Shown: positions 8,124 through 17,951, counted from the stretch's first letter. The stretch is 64,000 nucleotides of DNA from Butyrivibrio sp. (GCA_015056565.1 SVGB01000011.1:33255-97254); one strand, 5' to 3'. Notes: generated from the letters alone by a model not told the origin. Numbers and translations are program-made.

Positions 8124-8942
8124 TCAGTCAAAATAGTCTAGAAGCAATTCTATGTCACTAAGCTCACCCGCAACTTCCCTGTATCTGTCCGGGTGCTGGT
8201 CTTTATTTAAACTACTCATTATTGAAGAGCTAACCTCCCTGCCATGCTCTAAATATTGCCTTAGAAGTTCATCCCTTCTAAGAATATTGTAAAGGCCATA
8301 TTTATCCGACAGCCAAAGCGCATCCTCTCTGCCTACAGACAGCTCGTCCATAAGTTTTGTAAGACTCTCATCGTACCTTGTACCACTTCCAGTAAAGCTT
8401 ACAGCCATTGGAAAGTAGTATTTCCCATCTTCAAAAACAATGTGTTCATCTACTATCTCAAAGCCGCGGCCTCTCATATATCCCCTGAACTCAGGGATAT
8501 CTGACTGAGGCTGCAAAACTCCAGCCTTTATCCCAAGGGTCGTGATATCTCTTTTTTCAAGGATACTCAGCATGAGCTTACCGCCCATACCTGCTATCAC
8601 AAGGGAATCTGCCTCTCCATCCGAAAGTCCCTGAAGTCCATCCGAGAGTCTTACCTGCACCTTGTCAGCAATGCCAAATTCAGCCACATTATTTCTGGCT
8701 GCAGATAGTGGCCCTTTCCTAAGGTCCATGGCAATGGCACTTTTTGATATCCCGCTAAGGACCAGGTACATGGATACGTATCCATGATCACAACCAACAT
8801 CAGCAGTGCAGGAAAATGAGTCATCGGGGACGTTACACTTTGACTCATTATGTGAGTCAAAGTGTAACGTCCCCAGTGACTCACCAACAGTAATTAGCCT
8901 TTCTGACATCCTGCCCTTTAGAACATCTAATCTGTTGTCCAT
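8124..8942 (-). CDS. trmK: TrmK-type tRNA (adenine22-N1)-methyltransferase with in-frame palindrome insertion
   Basis: 272 residues, about 40 more than usual for the family. SAM-binding motif ADVGCDHGYVSMYL, then AIAMDLRKGPLSAARNN and the family hallmark IAGMGG. TrmK methylates N1 of A22 in tRNA. Residues about 20-42, between the starting helix and the SAM motif, are encoded by a palindromic repeat (8817-8883) inserted without breaking the frame. It lies between rpoD and the nucleoside kinase gene, the usual Firmicutes context. A start at Met12 is also possible. Function by family; the effect of the insertion is unknown. Confidence 0.85.
   Translation of the reverse strand: MDNRLDVLKGRMSERLITVGESLGTLHFDSHNESKCNVPDDSFSCTADVGCDHGYVSMYLVLSGISKSAIAMDLRKGPLSAARNNVAEFGIADKVQVRLSDGLQGLSDGEADSLVIAGMGGKLMLSILEKRDITTLGIKAGVLQPQSDIPEFRGYMRGRGFEIVDEHIVFEDGKYYFPMAVSFTGSGTRYDESLTKLMDELSVGREDALWLSDKYGLYNILRRDELLRQYLEHGREVSSSIMSSLNKDQHPDRYREVAGELSDIELLLDYFD
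8817..8883. repeat. Palindromic repeat inside trmK
   Basis: A perfect 22-bp stem (8826-8847 with 8853-8874, loop 8848-8852), extended after a 2-nt mismatch by 7 more pairs (8817-8823 with 8877-8883). It carries GGGGACGTTACACTTTGAC, a variant of the GGGGACGGTTCTTTTG repeat. It lies entirely inside a coding frame. Confidence 0.9.
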
Positions 8943-8962
8943 ATAGTTTTCCTATCAGCTTA

Positions 8963-10591
8963 TCAGTCCAGGTAATCCTTGAGCTTGCGGCTGCGGCTTG
9001 GATGACGTAGCTTACGAAGTGCCTTAGCCTCGATCTGTCTGATACGCTCACGGGTTACATTGAACTCCTTACCAACCTCTTCAAGAGTTCTTGCCCTTCC
9101 GTCGTCAAGACCAAAGCGGAGACGAAGCACCTTCTGCTCACGCTCTGTAAGAGTATCAAGGACCTCAACAAGCTGCTCTTTAAGCAGTGTAAATGCTGCA
9201 GCATCTGCAGGTACAGGAACGTTGTCGTCCTGAATGAAATCACCAAGATGGCTATCTTCCTCCTCACCGATAGGAGTCTCAAGAGATACAGGTTCCTGAG
9301 AGATCTTAAGGATCTCACGTACTCTCTCAACAGGAAGGTTCATCTCTTTTGCAACTTCCTCTGGAAGTGGCTCACGGCCAAGCTCCTGAAGGAGCTGACG
9401 GCTTACACGGATGAGCTTGTTGATGGTCTCAACCATGTGAACAGGAATACGGATTGTTCTTGCCTGGTCTGCGATAGCTCTTGTGATAGCCTGTCTGATC
9501 CACCATGTAGCGTATGTTGAGAACTTGAATCCCTTTCTGAAATCGAACTTCTCAACAGCCTTGATAAGACCAAGGTTACCTTCCTGGATAAGGTCAAGGA
9601 ATAGCATTCCTCTTCCTACATATCTCTTGGCAATACTTACAACAAGACGAAGGTTGGCTTCTGCAAGGCGCTTCTTAGCTTCATTTCCTTCGTATACTGC
9701 CTGCTCAAGCTCTTTCTTCTTGGCAGCTGAGAGCTTGTTCTTGCCCTCATCCTCGGAAAGAGTCTTCTCAGCGTCGATTCCTGCCTCCATAGCCTTGGCA
9801 AGATCGATCTCCTGCTCTGCTGTAAGAAGAGGTACCTTACCAATCTCCTTAAGGTACATTCTGACAGGATCCTCGATGCTGATTCCATCAGGAACAGACA
9901 GGTCAATATTTTCCATATCAACCTCATCCTCATCTGTAAGTACCATATCATCGTCATCAGGAATATCATCATCTGTATCTGATACTCTAAGAACATCTAT
10001 TCCGGAATTTTCCAGAACTTCAAGGACATTATCAAGCTGCTCCTCATTAAGTCCCATATCTGCAAAGAAATCGCTGATCTCTGCATACTCAAGAACGTTT
10101 TTCTTTTTCTTGGCAAGTGCAAGGATTTCCTTGATCTTCTGGTTAAAGAGCTCCCTGGTTGCCTCGTCAAGCTCTCCATCTGCAGCTGCTGCAGGTGCTT
10201 CTTCGGTCTTGGCAGCCTTTCCTCTTGTCTTCTTTGCTGGCTTTTCCTCTGCAGGCTCAGCAGCCTTCTTGGATGCCTTGGAAGCCTTAGCTGACTTTTC
10301 TTCTGCAGGTGCTTGCTTTGCTGCCTTTGTAGTCTTCTTTGCAGGTGCCTTAGCCTCTTCTGCTGCCTTAGAAGCCTTAGTAGCCTTCTTAGCAGGCTTT
10401 TCCTCAGCTACTTCTTCAGCTGCTTTCTTGGAAGTTTTCTTCTTGGTATCTTCTTTCGCAGTCTCCTTAGTAGCAGTAGCCTTAGCTGTCTTCTTTGCTG
10501 GTGCCTTTGTTTCTTCCTTAGCAGCCTTTGTTGTCTTAGCTGCCTTTGTCTTCTTCTCTGTCTCTTTTGCTGTATCCTTCTTAGTTGCCAT
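8963..10591 (-). CDS. rpoD: Primary RNA polymerase sigma factor RpoD/SigA with Lys/Ala-rich N-terminal tail
   Basis: 542 residues, against about 370 in Bacillus. Region 1.1 begins near 146 ([17 protein letters not shown]), followed by an Asp/Glu-rich linker. Region 1.2 is [12 protein letters not shown]. Region 2 is [20 protein letters not shown] through [15 protein letters not shown]. Regions 3 and 4 end in [19 protein letters not shown], which reads the -35 box. The first 145 residues are almost only Lys, Ala, Glu, Thr and Pro with repeated PAKK and AEE units, like histone H1 tails. RBS AAGGAAAG precedes the ATG. It sits between dnaG and trmK as in most Firmicutes. Confidence 0.96.
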   Translation of the reverse strand: MATKKDTAKETEKKTKAAKTTKAAKEETKAPAKKTAKATATKETAKEDTKKKTSKKAAEEVAEEKPAKKATKASKAAEEAKAPAKKTTKAAKQAPAEEKSAKASKASKKAAEPAEEKPAKKTRGKAAKTEEAPAAAADGELDEATRELFNQKIKEILALAKKKKNVLEYAEISDFFADMGLNEEQLDNVLEVLENSGIDVLRVSDTDDDIPDDDDMVLTDEDEVDMENIDLSVPDGISIEDPVRMYLKEIGKVPLLTAEQEIDLAKAMEAGIDAEKTLSEDEGKNKLSAAKKKELEQAVYEGNEAKKRLAEANLRLVVSIAKRYVGRGMLFLDLIQEGNLGLIKAVEKFDFRKGFKFSTYATWWIRQAITRAIADQARTIRIPVHMVETINKLIRVSRQLLQELGREPLPEEVAKEMNLPVERVREILKISQEPVSLETPIGEEEDSHLGDFIQDDNVPVPADAAAFTLLKEQLVEVLDTLTEREQKVLRLRFGLDDGRARTLEEVGKEFNVTRERIRQIEAKALRKLRHPSRSRKLKDYLD

Positions 10592-10646
10592 TTTTACTCT
10601 TTCCTTTTCTTTTTTGATAGATTTTTTCGATTATGTCTTATGTATT

Positions 10647-12425
10647 CTAGTCGTCAGGAGAAATATCTGCGTGAGATAGTTTTTCCAGTTCTTTCTTGCC
10701 CTGTATGGTCTTGGTCAGATATTCAGGGTCATCAAGTTTAAGTTCCTTTTTCTGCCGTTCATATCCAGAGTGCTTGACTGCGTAGATGATATCTCTAAAA
10801 GCCTTGCGCCTCTGGTCCTTGGTCTCGATCTCCACCAGGTTGGTATTGAACATCTCAGCGACCTGCCTGTGTTCTTCCTCGTCTGTGAAGTGGTCGAGCA
10901 CTGAAGCCGGCGAAAAATTCCCGGCCTCTAAGCCCTTAAAAAGCTCTTTTGCAACACTTCTATATAGATCATCTGAGAAATCCTCAGGTGTTACCCATTT
11001 TATGACCTTAGGGAAAATAGCAGGTTCATCCGAAAGCCAGGTAAGAAGGAGCCTTTGGTTTTTCCTCGCTCCGTCATCGGGACTCTTTTTAGTTGCAATC
11101 CCTGACTTTGGCCTTTCTGCCTGTCTTACGCCTCCACCTCTCGCTGCGGTATCTGCCACCAGCCTTCTTAGGTCGTCTATGGCAAAGCCAAATCTTGCTG
11201 CCACTGCCTCGATGTAGTTTTCCCTCTCAAGGGCCTCTTCGAATTCGCAGAGCTTGCCTGCCAGCTCTCTCTGGAACTCAGTCTTGGATACGGGATCGCT
11301 AAAGTCGTACCGGGACTGCATGACCCTTACTTCAAAAAAGAAAGTGTTCTCTGCATTTTTGATACGCACCTCAAACGCTTCCCTTCCCTCATTCTTGATG
11401 AACTCGTCCGGATCCTTGTGGGGTCGAAGGTCAAGTACCTTGCCCTTAAGCCCTGCGTCCTTAAGTATGCCAATTCCTCGAAGAGCTGCCTTGGTGCCTG
11501 CCTCATCGCTGTCATAAGACAGGATCACAGTGTCCGTATACCTCTTAAGGATCATCGCCTGACCTGGAGTAAACGCCGTTCCAAGGGAAGCAACAGCCAT
11601 GCCAAATCCCGCCTGGTGCATGGCTATAACATCCATGTAGCCCTCGCAGATTATCATGTATCCAGCCCTTGAATTCTTGGCGTAGTTAAGGCCAAAGAGA
11701 TTACGGCTCTTGTCAAAAATCGGCGTCTCCGGTGAATTCAGGTACTTGGGCTTGGCATCGCCCATGACCCTGCCTCCAAAGCCGATTACCTTGCCTGTGG
11801 CATCCATTATAGGAAACATAACCCTGTTCCAGAATTTGCCGGAAGTACCTCTCTTTTCATCAAAGGAAGCAAGTCCCGCCTCGATTATCTGAGAGTCCTC
11901 ATATCCAAGCTTTTTTAGATGAGCCACAATATCACTGGAATTAAGGCCCGAATAGCCAAGTCCAAAATGCTTAATGGTGTCATCAGACAGTTCCCTCTTT
12001 TTGAAGTACTCAAGTCCTACCTGCCCCTCAGGTCTTTTGAGATTTAAATAGTAGTACTTGGCAGCCTCCTTATTGATATCAAACAGGATCTGTTTTTTAT
12101 CCCTAAGAGCCTTGGCCTGTGGCGAGTTATCTTCTTCAGGAAGGGTTATACCCGCTCTGTCTGCCAGCTGTTTCAAAGCTTCTGCAAATGTTAAGTTGTC
12201 ATATTTCATCAAAAAAGTGATCACGTTACCGCCGGCTCCGCAACCAAAGCAGTAATACATCTGCTTGCCTGGTGATACAGAAAACGAACCGGACTTCTCA
12301 TTGTGGAAAGGACAAAGCCCAAAATAGTTTGCTCCCTTTTTCTGGATATGAACATACTGTCCTATCACATCCACAATGTCATTGCGCGACCTGACTTCTT
12401 CTACAATCTGATCTGAATAGCGCAA
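10647..12425 (-). CDS. dnaG: DNA primase
   Basis: 592 residues. N-terminal CHC2 zinc-binding domain (CPFHNEKSGSF, then CFGCGAGG, about 38-66), catalytic core, and TOPRIM domain with EGYMD near 262 and SYDSDEAGT near 300. The C-terminal part binds the replicative helicase DnaB. It makes RNA primers for lagging-strand synthesis. It lies 41 bp downstream of dgt and 55 bp upstream of rpoD in the macromolecular-synthesis operon arrangement. Confidence 0.96.
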   Translation of the reverse strand: MRYSDQIVEEVRSRNDIVDVIGQYVHIQKKGANYFGLCPFHNEKSGSFSVSPGKQMYYCFGCGAGGNVITFLMKYDNLTFAEALKQLADRAGITLPEEDNSPQAKALRDKKQILFDINKEAAKYYYLNLKRPEGQVGLEYFKKRELSDDTIKHFGLGYSGLNSSDIVAHLKKLGYEDSQIIEAGLASFDEKRGTSGKFWNRVMFPIMDATGKVIGFGGRVMGDAKPKYLNSPETPIFDKSRNLFGLNYAKNSRAGYMIICEGYMDVIAMHQAGFGMAVASLGTAFTPGQAMILKRYTDTVILSYDSDEAGTKAALRGIGILKDAGLKGKVLDLRPHKDPDEFIKNEGREAFEVRIKNAENTFFFEVRVMQSRYDFSDPVSKTEFQRELAGKLCEFEEALERENYIEAVAARFGFAIDDLRRLVADTAARGGGVRQAERPKSGIATKKSPDDGARKNQRLLLTWLSDEPAIFPKVIKWVTPEDFSDDLYRSVAKELFKGLEAGNFSPASVLDHFTDEEEHRQVAEMFNTNLVEIETKDQRRKAFRDIIYAVKHSGYERQKKELKLDDPEYLTKTIQGKKELEKLSHADISPDD

Positions 12426-12465
12426 TTTCTTTTCCCCATTTCAATATTAAATCGAGATACCTGAA

Positions 12466-13476
12466 TCAAAGAACTGTCCAGGATTTTGGAATATAGACCT
12501 CCTGGAATGTGGCTACTGCGTACCTGTCTGTCATTGAACTGACATAATCACAGACAATGCGCTCTTTTGACGCTTCTCCCCTGTCCATCATCTCTTTCAG
12601 ATAGTCAGGAAGCTGATCGATGTGACCCACATAGTAGTGGTAAAGGATCTTGATCATATCATCGACCTTGGTCTCCTCCCCCTTAGCCACCGGATTAGTG
12701 TATACTCTTTCAAACATAAAGCGCCTTAGCGCATGAAATGCCTCATAGACTTCCTCTGACATCCTGATGTCATCCTTGTCCATGCTGTTGGCTATTATAT
12801 CGTGAATAAAACCATCAAGCCATTCGCCCTTGGTATGTCCAAGGATCCTGGTAATTGAGTCAGGAACATCACTCTCTTCAATGATCCCGCCTCTTATTGC
12901 ATCGTCCATGTCATGGTGCATATATGCGATCTTGTCAGAAAGTCGCACAACCTTGCCCTCAAGGGTTCCTGGCGTTAAGTCCATCTCGTGATTTAAGATC
13001 CCGTCGCGAACTTCCCAGGTAAGGTTAAGTCCCTTGCCATAGTTCTCAAGCTTCTCGACTATCCTAAGGCTCTGCTCATTATGTTTGAAGCCTTCTGGAC
13101 ACTCAGCATCAAGAGCCCTCTCTCCAGCATGACCAAAAGGTGTATGTCCAAGGTCATGTCCAAGAGCAATGGCCTCCACCAGGTCTTCATTTAACCTAAG
13201 TGCCTTGGCGATAGTCCTGGCATTTTGCGAAACCTCAAGGGTGTGAGTCATACGAGTCCTGTAATGATCTCCGTCTGGAGACAAAAAGACCTGGGTCTTG
13301 TCCTTGAGCCTTCTAAACGACTTGGAATAAAGGATACGGTCGCGATCCCTCTGAAAACAAGGCCTTATGTCACAGGGCTTTTCTTCTTTTTCTCTTCCCT
13401 TGGAATTCATGCTAAGACAAGCATGGGTGCTTAAGATCTGAGTTTCTCTTTCTTCAAGTTTCTCTCGTATCTTCAA
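12466..13476 (-). CDS. dgt: Deoxyguanosine triphosphate triphosphohydrolase-like protein
   Basis: 336 residues, the usual size of the Firmicutes form. HD-domain metal ligands are clear: His in RTRMTHTLEVSQNA, HD in ALGHDLGHTPFGHAGE near 107, and a later Asp in VVRLSDKIAYMHHD. It hydrolyses dNTPs to deoxynucleoside and triphosphate. First gene of the dgt-dnaG-rpoD-trmK cluster, a gene order common in Clostridia. No strong promoter was identified in the short spacer behind it. Confidence 0.93.
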   Translation of the reverse strand: MKIREKLEERETQILSTHACLSMNSKGREKEEKPCDIRPCFQRDRDRILYSKSFRRLKDKTQVFLSPDGDHYRTRMTHTLEVSQNARTIAKALRLNEDLVEAIALGHDLGHTPFGHAGERALDAECPEGFKHNEQSLRIVEKLENYGKGLNLTWEVRDGILNHEMDLTPGTLEGKVVRLSDKIAYMHHDMDDAIRGGIIEESDVPDSITRILGHTKGEWLDGFIHDIIANSMDKDDIRMSEEVYEAFHALRRFMFERVYTNPVAKGEETKVDDMIKILYHYYVGHIDQLPDYLKEMMDRGEASKERIVCDYVSSMTDRYAVATFQEVYIPKSWTVL

Positions 13477-13507
13477 TGCTGTTCTTCTTTCTCAGGTAGA
13501 TTATTGG

Positions 13508-13549
13508 GACAAAAAAGTCCCACATCTGTTATTATTCGACGTGGGACTT
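13508..13549 (-). terminator. Intrinsic terminator
   Basis: Stem AAGTCCCAC/GTGGGACTT (13515-13523 with 13541-13549), followed on the minus strand by TTTTTTG. It ends the small gene at 13577-13906 and separates it from dgt. Confidence 0.8.
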
Positions 13550-13576
13550 CAAAATCCTTTTTATTTTATAGAAAAA

Positions 13577-13906
13577 TTATTTTGACCATTCACTTTTGCG
13601 GCTCTCATACTGATCATTTATCCATGCCACAGCCGCTTCAAAGCCTTCTTGGGACACCTCAAAATTCTCCGAGGTCATCAATTCCTTGTCAGTATTTGCA
13701 TAGGAGTATGGTTCTGGCCACACAGTTGCCATAAGAGTCGCAGGGCCTCTGTCTTCTTTTTTTATGAAAAAGACATTTTCCAGTGGTTCTCTTGCCAGCC
13801 TGTATCTCATTCCCTTGTGGCTTCCAAAGTATGCCTCACCATATTCATAGTGTGTTAAGTTAAAAAAGCTAGATAACTCAATTTCCATGTTTCCAAAACT
13901 TCCCAT
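13577..13906 (-). CDS. Small conserved-type protein of unknown function
   Basis: 109 residues, no signal peptide or membrane segment. The part MRYRLAREPLENVFF followed by ATVWPEPYSYANT looks like a compact globular fold, but I do not recognise the family. Met7 is an alternative start; neither has a strong RBS. A good terminator follows, so it is at least the end of a transcript. The stretch upstream is occupied by a TM/coiled-coil protein gene 31 bp away, so the two may be co-transcribed. Confidence 0.6.
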   Translation of the reverse strand: MGSFGNMEIELSSFFNLTHYEYGEAYFGSHKGMRYRLAREPLENVFFIKKEDRGPATLMATVWPEPYSYANTDKELMTSENFEVSQEGFEAAVAWINDQYESRKSEWSK

Positions 13907-13936
13907 CTATTGCCATTTCACTTAAGAGCGCTGCTA

Positions 13937-14455
13937 TCACTTGAATCTGCCAAAGAACTGCGCCATAGGTCCAACTGTGGCCTGAAGATCCGTGATTGCC
14001 TTATTGAGTCCTTCAAAATCAATACCAGCCATATTATTAACTGCCTGCGTAAGCGGCTCAGTATTATCATTGACCAATTGATTCAGATTCTTACTGGCAT
14101 CTGTCATCTCCGCAACCATGGCATTGATATTTTCAACAGAGCTGCTTGCATCTGCCACCATCTTATCAATATTGGTAAGCGTCATAGTTACCTTAGGCAC
14201 CAATACCAACATCGTCACCAGCACAACCACGAATATACCTACTGTAGCCAAAGTTGTTATCCTCTGTAAAAAGAGTTGCTTCTTGCCGATTTTTACCAAC
14301 ATATCTAACGCCGGTGAACCATCTGCATTTGTTACATTTGCAACGCTATCCGCATTTATATCATTTCCTACATTCGCTGCATTTACTTCAACACCAGTAT
14401 TTACAGCATCCTCAGCGCCCTGCTTTACATCCTTCTCATTAACACTATCACTCAT
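13937..14455 (-). CDS. Single-span membrane protein with coiled-coil-like outer part, unknown function
   Basis: 172 residues. A hydrophilic N-terminal region (about 1-60, rich in Asn, Ala and Val) precedes one membrane segment (about 68-90, VGIFVVVLVTMLVLVP). An Asn/Asp/Met-rich amphipathic stretch with heptad-like spacing follows (DKMVADASSSVENINAMVAE), resembling the DUF948/MCP-linker type of extracytoplasmic helix. No enzyme motif. RBS GGGGG lies 8 nt before ATG. A 190-nt palindrome lies directly upstream, between this gene and carB. Confidence 0.6.
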   Translation of the reverse strand: MSDSVNEKDVKQGAEDAVNTGVEVNAANVGNDINADSVANVTNADGSPALDMLVKIGKKQLFLQRITTLATVGIFVVVLVTMLVLVPKVTMTLTNIDKMVADASSSVENINAMVAEMTDASKNLNQLVNDNTEPLTQAVNNMAGIDFEGLNKAITDLQATVGPMAQFFGRFK

Positions 14456-14499
14456 TTTACAATCCCCCTATATATCAACACTCTACCTATCCTGGGACG

Positions 14500-14690
14500 A
14501 AAGTCCGAGCTCGACCGGCGTCCGGCGGCTAAATGTGCAAGTTTTGCGAGTTTTAAACCACGGAGTTGAGACCAATCAGTCTCAAGTGCCTATGCACGCA
14601 GAGACTGATGCTCTGGGCTCAACGCAGTGTCCGGTTTAAAGGAGCAAAAATTGCACATTTAGCCACCGGACGCCGGTCGAGCCGGACTTT
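14500..14690. repeat. 190-nt near-perfect palindrome downstream of carB
   Basis: The two halves of 14500-14690 are complementary almost along their whole length: outer arms 14500-14540 and 14651-14690 share GCTCGACCGGCGTCCGG and GGCTAAATGTGCAA. The inner part (GTTGAG...CTCAAC, ATCAGTCTC...GAGACTGAT) continues the stem to a small apical loop near 14590. It could be a MITE-like mobile palindrome, a structured RNA, or the end of the carB transcript. No ORF inside. Confidence 0.85.
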
Positions 14691-14705
14691 CCCCCGTATT
14701 AGAAG

Positions 14706-17700
14706 TTAGATCTGGTGGTACTCCTGCAGTGACTTGATGTGTCCGCTGCCCTTAAGCTTGACCTCAGTGATTCCCTCCGCTGCTGCTTTGGCTGCTGCCA
14801 CAGTTGTAATGTATGGAATGCGGGCCTTTATTGCTGCACGGCGAAGGTATCCGTCATCATGCTCTGCACCCTTTCCAATTGGTGTGTTGATAACAAGCTG
14901 CACGTCGCCATTCTTGATCACGTCCTCTACGTTTGGTCTTCCGCCCTCGTAGTTCTTCATGATCCTGACTGCATCAATACCTGCATCAACTATATTCTCA
15001 AAGGTCTTGCCTGTGGCGTAGATCTTGAAGCCCTCATCAGCGAAGGCTCTTGCAATATCTGCTGCCTCTGGCTTGTCCTCTGAATTAAGTGAAATAAGTA
15101 CTGCACCCTCCAGTGGAAGTGCTGCTCCTGCTGCCTCTTCAGCCTTAAAAAATGCTTCTCCAGGGGTTCTTGCAAGACCAAGGACTTCTCCGGTTGAACG
15201 CATCTCAGGTCCTAAGACAGGATCAACTTCAGGGAACATATTAAATGGGAATACAGCCTCTTTTACGCCGTAGTAAACTGGCTCATCCTTGGACTTATTA
15301 GCAATAAGATCCTTAACAGGTGAAGGTCTTCCAGTAAGCTGTGATGTGATGATATCTGTAGCCACCGGAACCATCTTGATACCACATACCTTGGATACAA
15401 GAGGTACTGTTCTGGATGCTCTGGGATTAGCCTCAAGAACATACACAGTGTCATCCTCAATGGCGTACTGCATGTTCATAAGACCAACTACATTCATCTC
15501 AACAGCAATCTTTCTGGTGTACTCCTCGATGGTGCGAAGGTTCTTTTCAGAGATGTGCTTACTTGGAATGATGCATGCTGAGTCACCGGAGTGGATACCA
15601 GCAAGCTCAATGTGCTCCATAACTGCAGGAACAAAAGCCTGCTTACCATCACTTATTGCATCAGCCTCGCACTCAAGGGCGTTGTGAAGGAATCTGTCGA
15701 TAAGGATAGGTCTGTCAGGCGTAACACCAACAGCTGCCTTCATGTAACCTTCCATGCTCTCCTCGTCTCTTACGATCTCCATTCCTCTTCCGCCAAGGAC
15801 GAAGGATGGACGGACCATTACAGGATATCCGATCCTTGCTGCAATTTTCTTTGCTCCCTCTACATCAGATGCCATTCCTGACTCAGCCATAGGGATACCG
15901 AGCTTTTGCATCATCATGCGGAACTGGTCTCTATCCTCAGCAAGGTCGATAACTTCAGGAGTAGTACCAAGGATGTTTACACCCTCTTCCTTGAGCTTGG
16001 CTGCCAGGTTAAGAGGTGTCTGTCCACCAAACTGAGCGATGACGCCTACTGGCTTTTCTTTCCTGTAAATCTGAAGAACATCCTCAAGTGTCAGTGGCTC
16101 AAAGTAAAGGGTATCAGATGTATCGTAGTCAGTTGAAACTGTCTCTGGGTTGCAGTTTACAATGATAGTCTCAAATCCAAGCTTTTTAAGGGCAAGAGCT
16201 GCATGTACACAGCAGTAGTCAAACTCAATACCCTGTCCGATCCTGTTAGGACCACCGCCAAGGATCATGATCTTCTTGGAACCATCCGCTCCCATATCCT
16301 TAGGGTTCTCAAGGCTTGCGGCTCTCTTATAGGTTGAGTAGTAGTAAGCAGCACCCTCTGTACCATATACATGAACGCCGTCCCACTCCTCTGTGAGGCC
16401 CTGTTTATCTCTTGTATTTCTGATATCATCCTCAGAAACTCCAAGGATCTGAGAAAGATATTTATCTGCAAAGCCATCTTCCTTGGCTTTAACCAAAGCA
16501 TCCTCTGAAGGAACCTGTCCCTTAAACTTGGAAACCAGCTCTTTTTCTTCATCAACAAGTTCTTTTATCTCATTAAGGAAATAGTGCTTAACCTTGGTTA
16601 TATCAAAGAGCTCCTCAACAGTGATGCCCTTCTTGAGCGCCTCGTATATGAGGAAATATCTCTCAGAGGAAGCGTTCTTGAGCATGCGAAGAAGCTCAGT
16701 CTTGTCCATATCCTCGTACTTTTTAACATTGCCAAGGCCGTACCTGCCTTTTTCAAGGGATCTGATGGCCTTCTGGAAAGCTTCCTTGAAGTTCTTGCCG
16801 ATGGACATAACTTCGCCCACCGCTCTCATCTGGGTACCAAGCTTGTCTTCTACGCCATGGAACTTCTCAAAAGCCCAGCGCGCAAATTTAACAACAACAT
16901 AGTCTCCATTTGGAACATACTTATCAAGGGTTCCAAACTTGGAATCAGGAAGTTCTGAAAGGGTAAGTCCTGTAGCGAGTTTGGCTGAAACAAGGGCAAT
17001 CGGGAATCCTGTAGCCTTACTTGCAAGGGCTGATGAGCGTGAAGTACGTGGGTTGATCTCGATAACCACGATCCTGCCAGTCTTAGGGTCATGAGCAAAC
17101 TGTACGTTGGTTCCACCGATAACGCCGATGTGCTCAACGATCTTGTAGGCCTGGCGCTGAAGCTCTTTCTGAAGATCCTCAGAAATTGTGAGCATTGGAG
17201 CTGTACAGAAGGAATCACCTGTGTGAACACCAACAGGGTCAACGTTCTCAATGAAGCATACGGTGATCATGTTGTTGTCCTTATCTCTTACAACCTCAAG
17301 CTCAAGCTCTTCCCAGCCAAGGATCGACTCCTCAACAAGAACCTGGTGAATGATAGATGCTGCGAGGCCTCTTGCACATACAGTCTGAAGCTCTTCCTTG
17401 TTGTAAACAAGTCCGCCGCCTGCGCCGCCCATGGTGTAAGCAGGACGAAGAACTACAGGGTAACCCAGCTCGTCAGCCTCTGCCAGAGCTTCCTCGATGC
17501 TGTAGCAGGCCTTTGATCTTGCCATCTCAATTCCAAGCATGTCCATGGTCTTTTTAAACTCTGTCCTGTCTTCGCCTCGCTCAATTGCGTCAACCTGAAC
17601 GCCTATTACCTTAACATTATATTTATCGAGGACTCCTGCCTTATATAGCTCAGAGCACAAATTAAGACCAGATTGTCCGCCTAAATTAGGGAGTAATGCA

Positions 17701-17951
17701 TCTGGTCTTTCTTTTTCAATAACTGCCGCAACGCGCTCGACATTAAGCGGCTCAATATAAGTCTTATCAGCCATCTCCGGATCAGTCATGATAGTTGCCG
17801 GATTGGAGTTAACTAAAACAATTTCATACCCAAGGCTACGAAGGGCTTTGCACGCCTGTGTCCCTGAATAGTCAAATTCACAAGCCTGTCCGATAACGAT
17901 AGGCCCTGAACCGATTATAAGTACTTTGTGGATATCTGTTCTCTGTGCCAT
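14706..17951 (-). CDS. carB: Carbamoyl-phosphate synthase large subunit
   Basis: 1081 residues, full length. Two homologous ATP-grasp halves: the first begins VLIIGSGPIVIGQACEFDYSG, the second IMILGGGPNRIGQGIEFDYC near 560. A C-terminal MGS-like allosteric domain starts around 945 (ALISLNSEDKPEAADIARAF). It makes carbamoyl phosphate for pyrimidines and arginine using ammonia from the small subunit. carA is not adjacent, which is unusual for Firmicutes. RBS GGGGAGGAATAAA precedes ATG. A large palindrome follows the stop by 16 bp. Confidence 0.97.
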   Translation of the reverse strand: MAQRTDIHKVLIIGSGPIVIGQACEFDYSGTQACKALRSLGYEIVLVNSNPATIMTDPEMADKTYIEPLNVERVAAVIEKERPDALLPNLGGQSGLNLCSELYKAGVLDKYNVKVIGVQVDAIERGEDRTEFKKTMDMLGIEMARSKACYSIEEALAEADELGYPVVLRPAYTMGGAGGGLVYNKEELQTVCARGLAASIIHQVLVEESILGWEELELEVVRDKDNNMITVCFIENVDPVGVHTGDSFCTAPMLTISEDLQKELQRQAYKIVEHIGVIGGTNVQFAHDPKTGRIVVIEINPRTSRSSALASKATGFPIALVSAKLATGLTLSELPDSKFGTLDKYVPNGDYVVVKFARWAFEKFHGVEDKLGTQMRAVGEVMSIGKNFKEAFQKAIRSLEKGRYGLGNVKKYEDMDKTELLRMLKNASSERYFLIYEALKKGITVEELFDITKVKHYFLNEIKELVDEEKELVSKFKGQVPSEDALVKAKEDGFADKYLSQILGVSEDDIRNTRDKQGLTEEWDGVHVYGTEGAAYYYSTYKRAASLENPKDMGADGSKKIMILGGGPNRIGQGIEFDYCCVHAALALKKLGFETIIVNCNPETVSTDYDTSDTLYFEPLTLEDVLQIYRKEKPVGVIAQFGGQTPLNLAAKLKEEGVNILGTTPEVIDLAEDRDQFRMMMQKLGIPMAESGMASDVEGAKKIAARIGYPVMVRPSFVLGGRGMEIVRDEESMEGYMKAAVGVTPDRPILIDRFLHNALECEADAISDGKQAFVPAVMEHIELAGIHSGDSACIIPSKHISEKNLRTIEEYTRKIAVEMNVVGLMNMQYAIEDDTVYVLEANPRASRTVPLVSKVCGIKMVPVATDIITSQLTGRPSPVKDLIANKSKDEPVYYGVKEAVFPFNMFPEVDPVLGPEMRSTGEVLGLARTPGEAFFKAEEAAGAALPLEGAVLISLNSEDKPEAADIARAFADEGFKIYATGKTFENIVDAGIDAVRIMKNYEGGRPNVEDVIKNGDVQLVINTPIGKGAEHDDGYLRRAAIKARIPYITTVAAAKAAAEGITEVKLKGSGHIKSLQEYHQI

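Noticed and set aside
9483..10679. 398-residue frame antisense to rpoD
   Set aside because: Ser/Ala/Phe-rich translation of the repeated Lys/Ala codons on the opposite strand; no RBS or recognisable domain.
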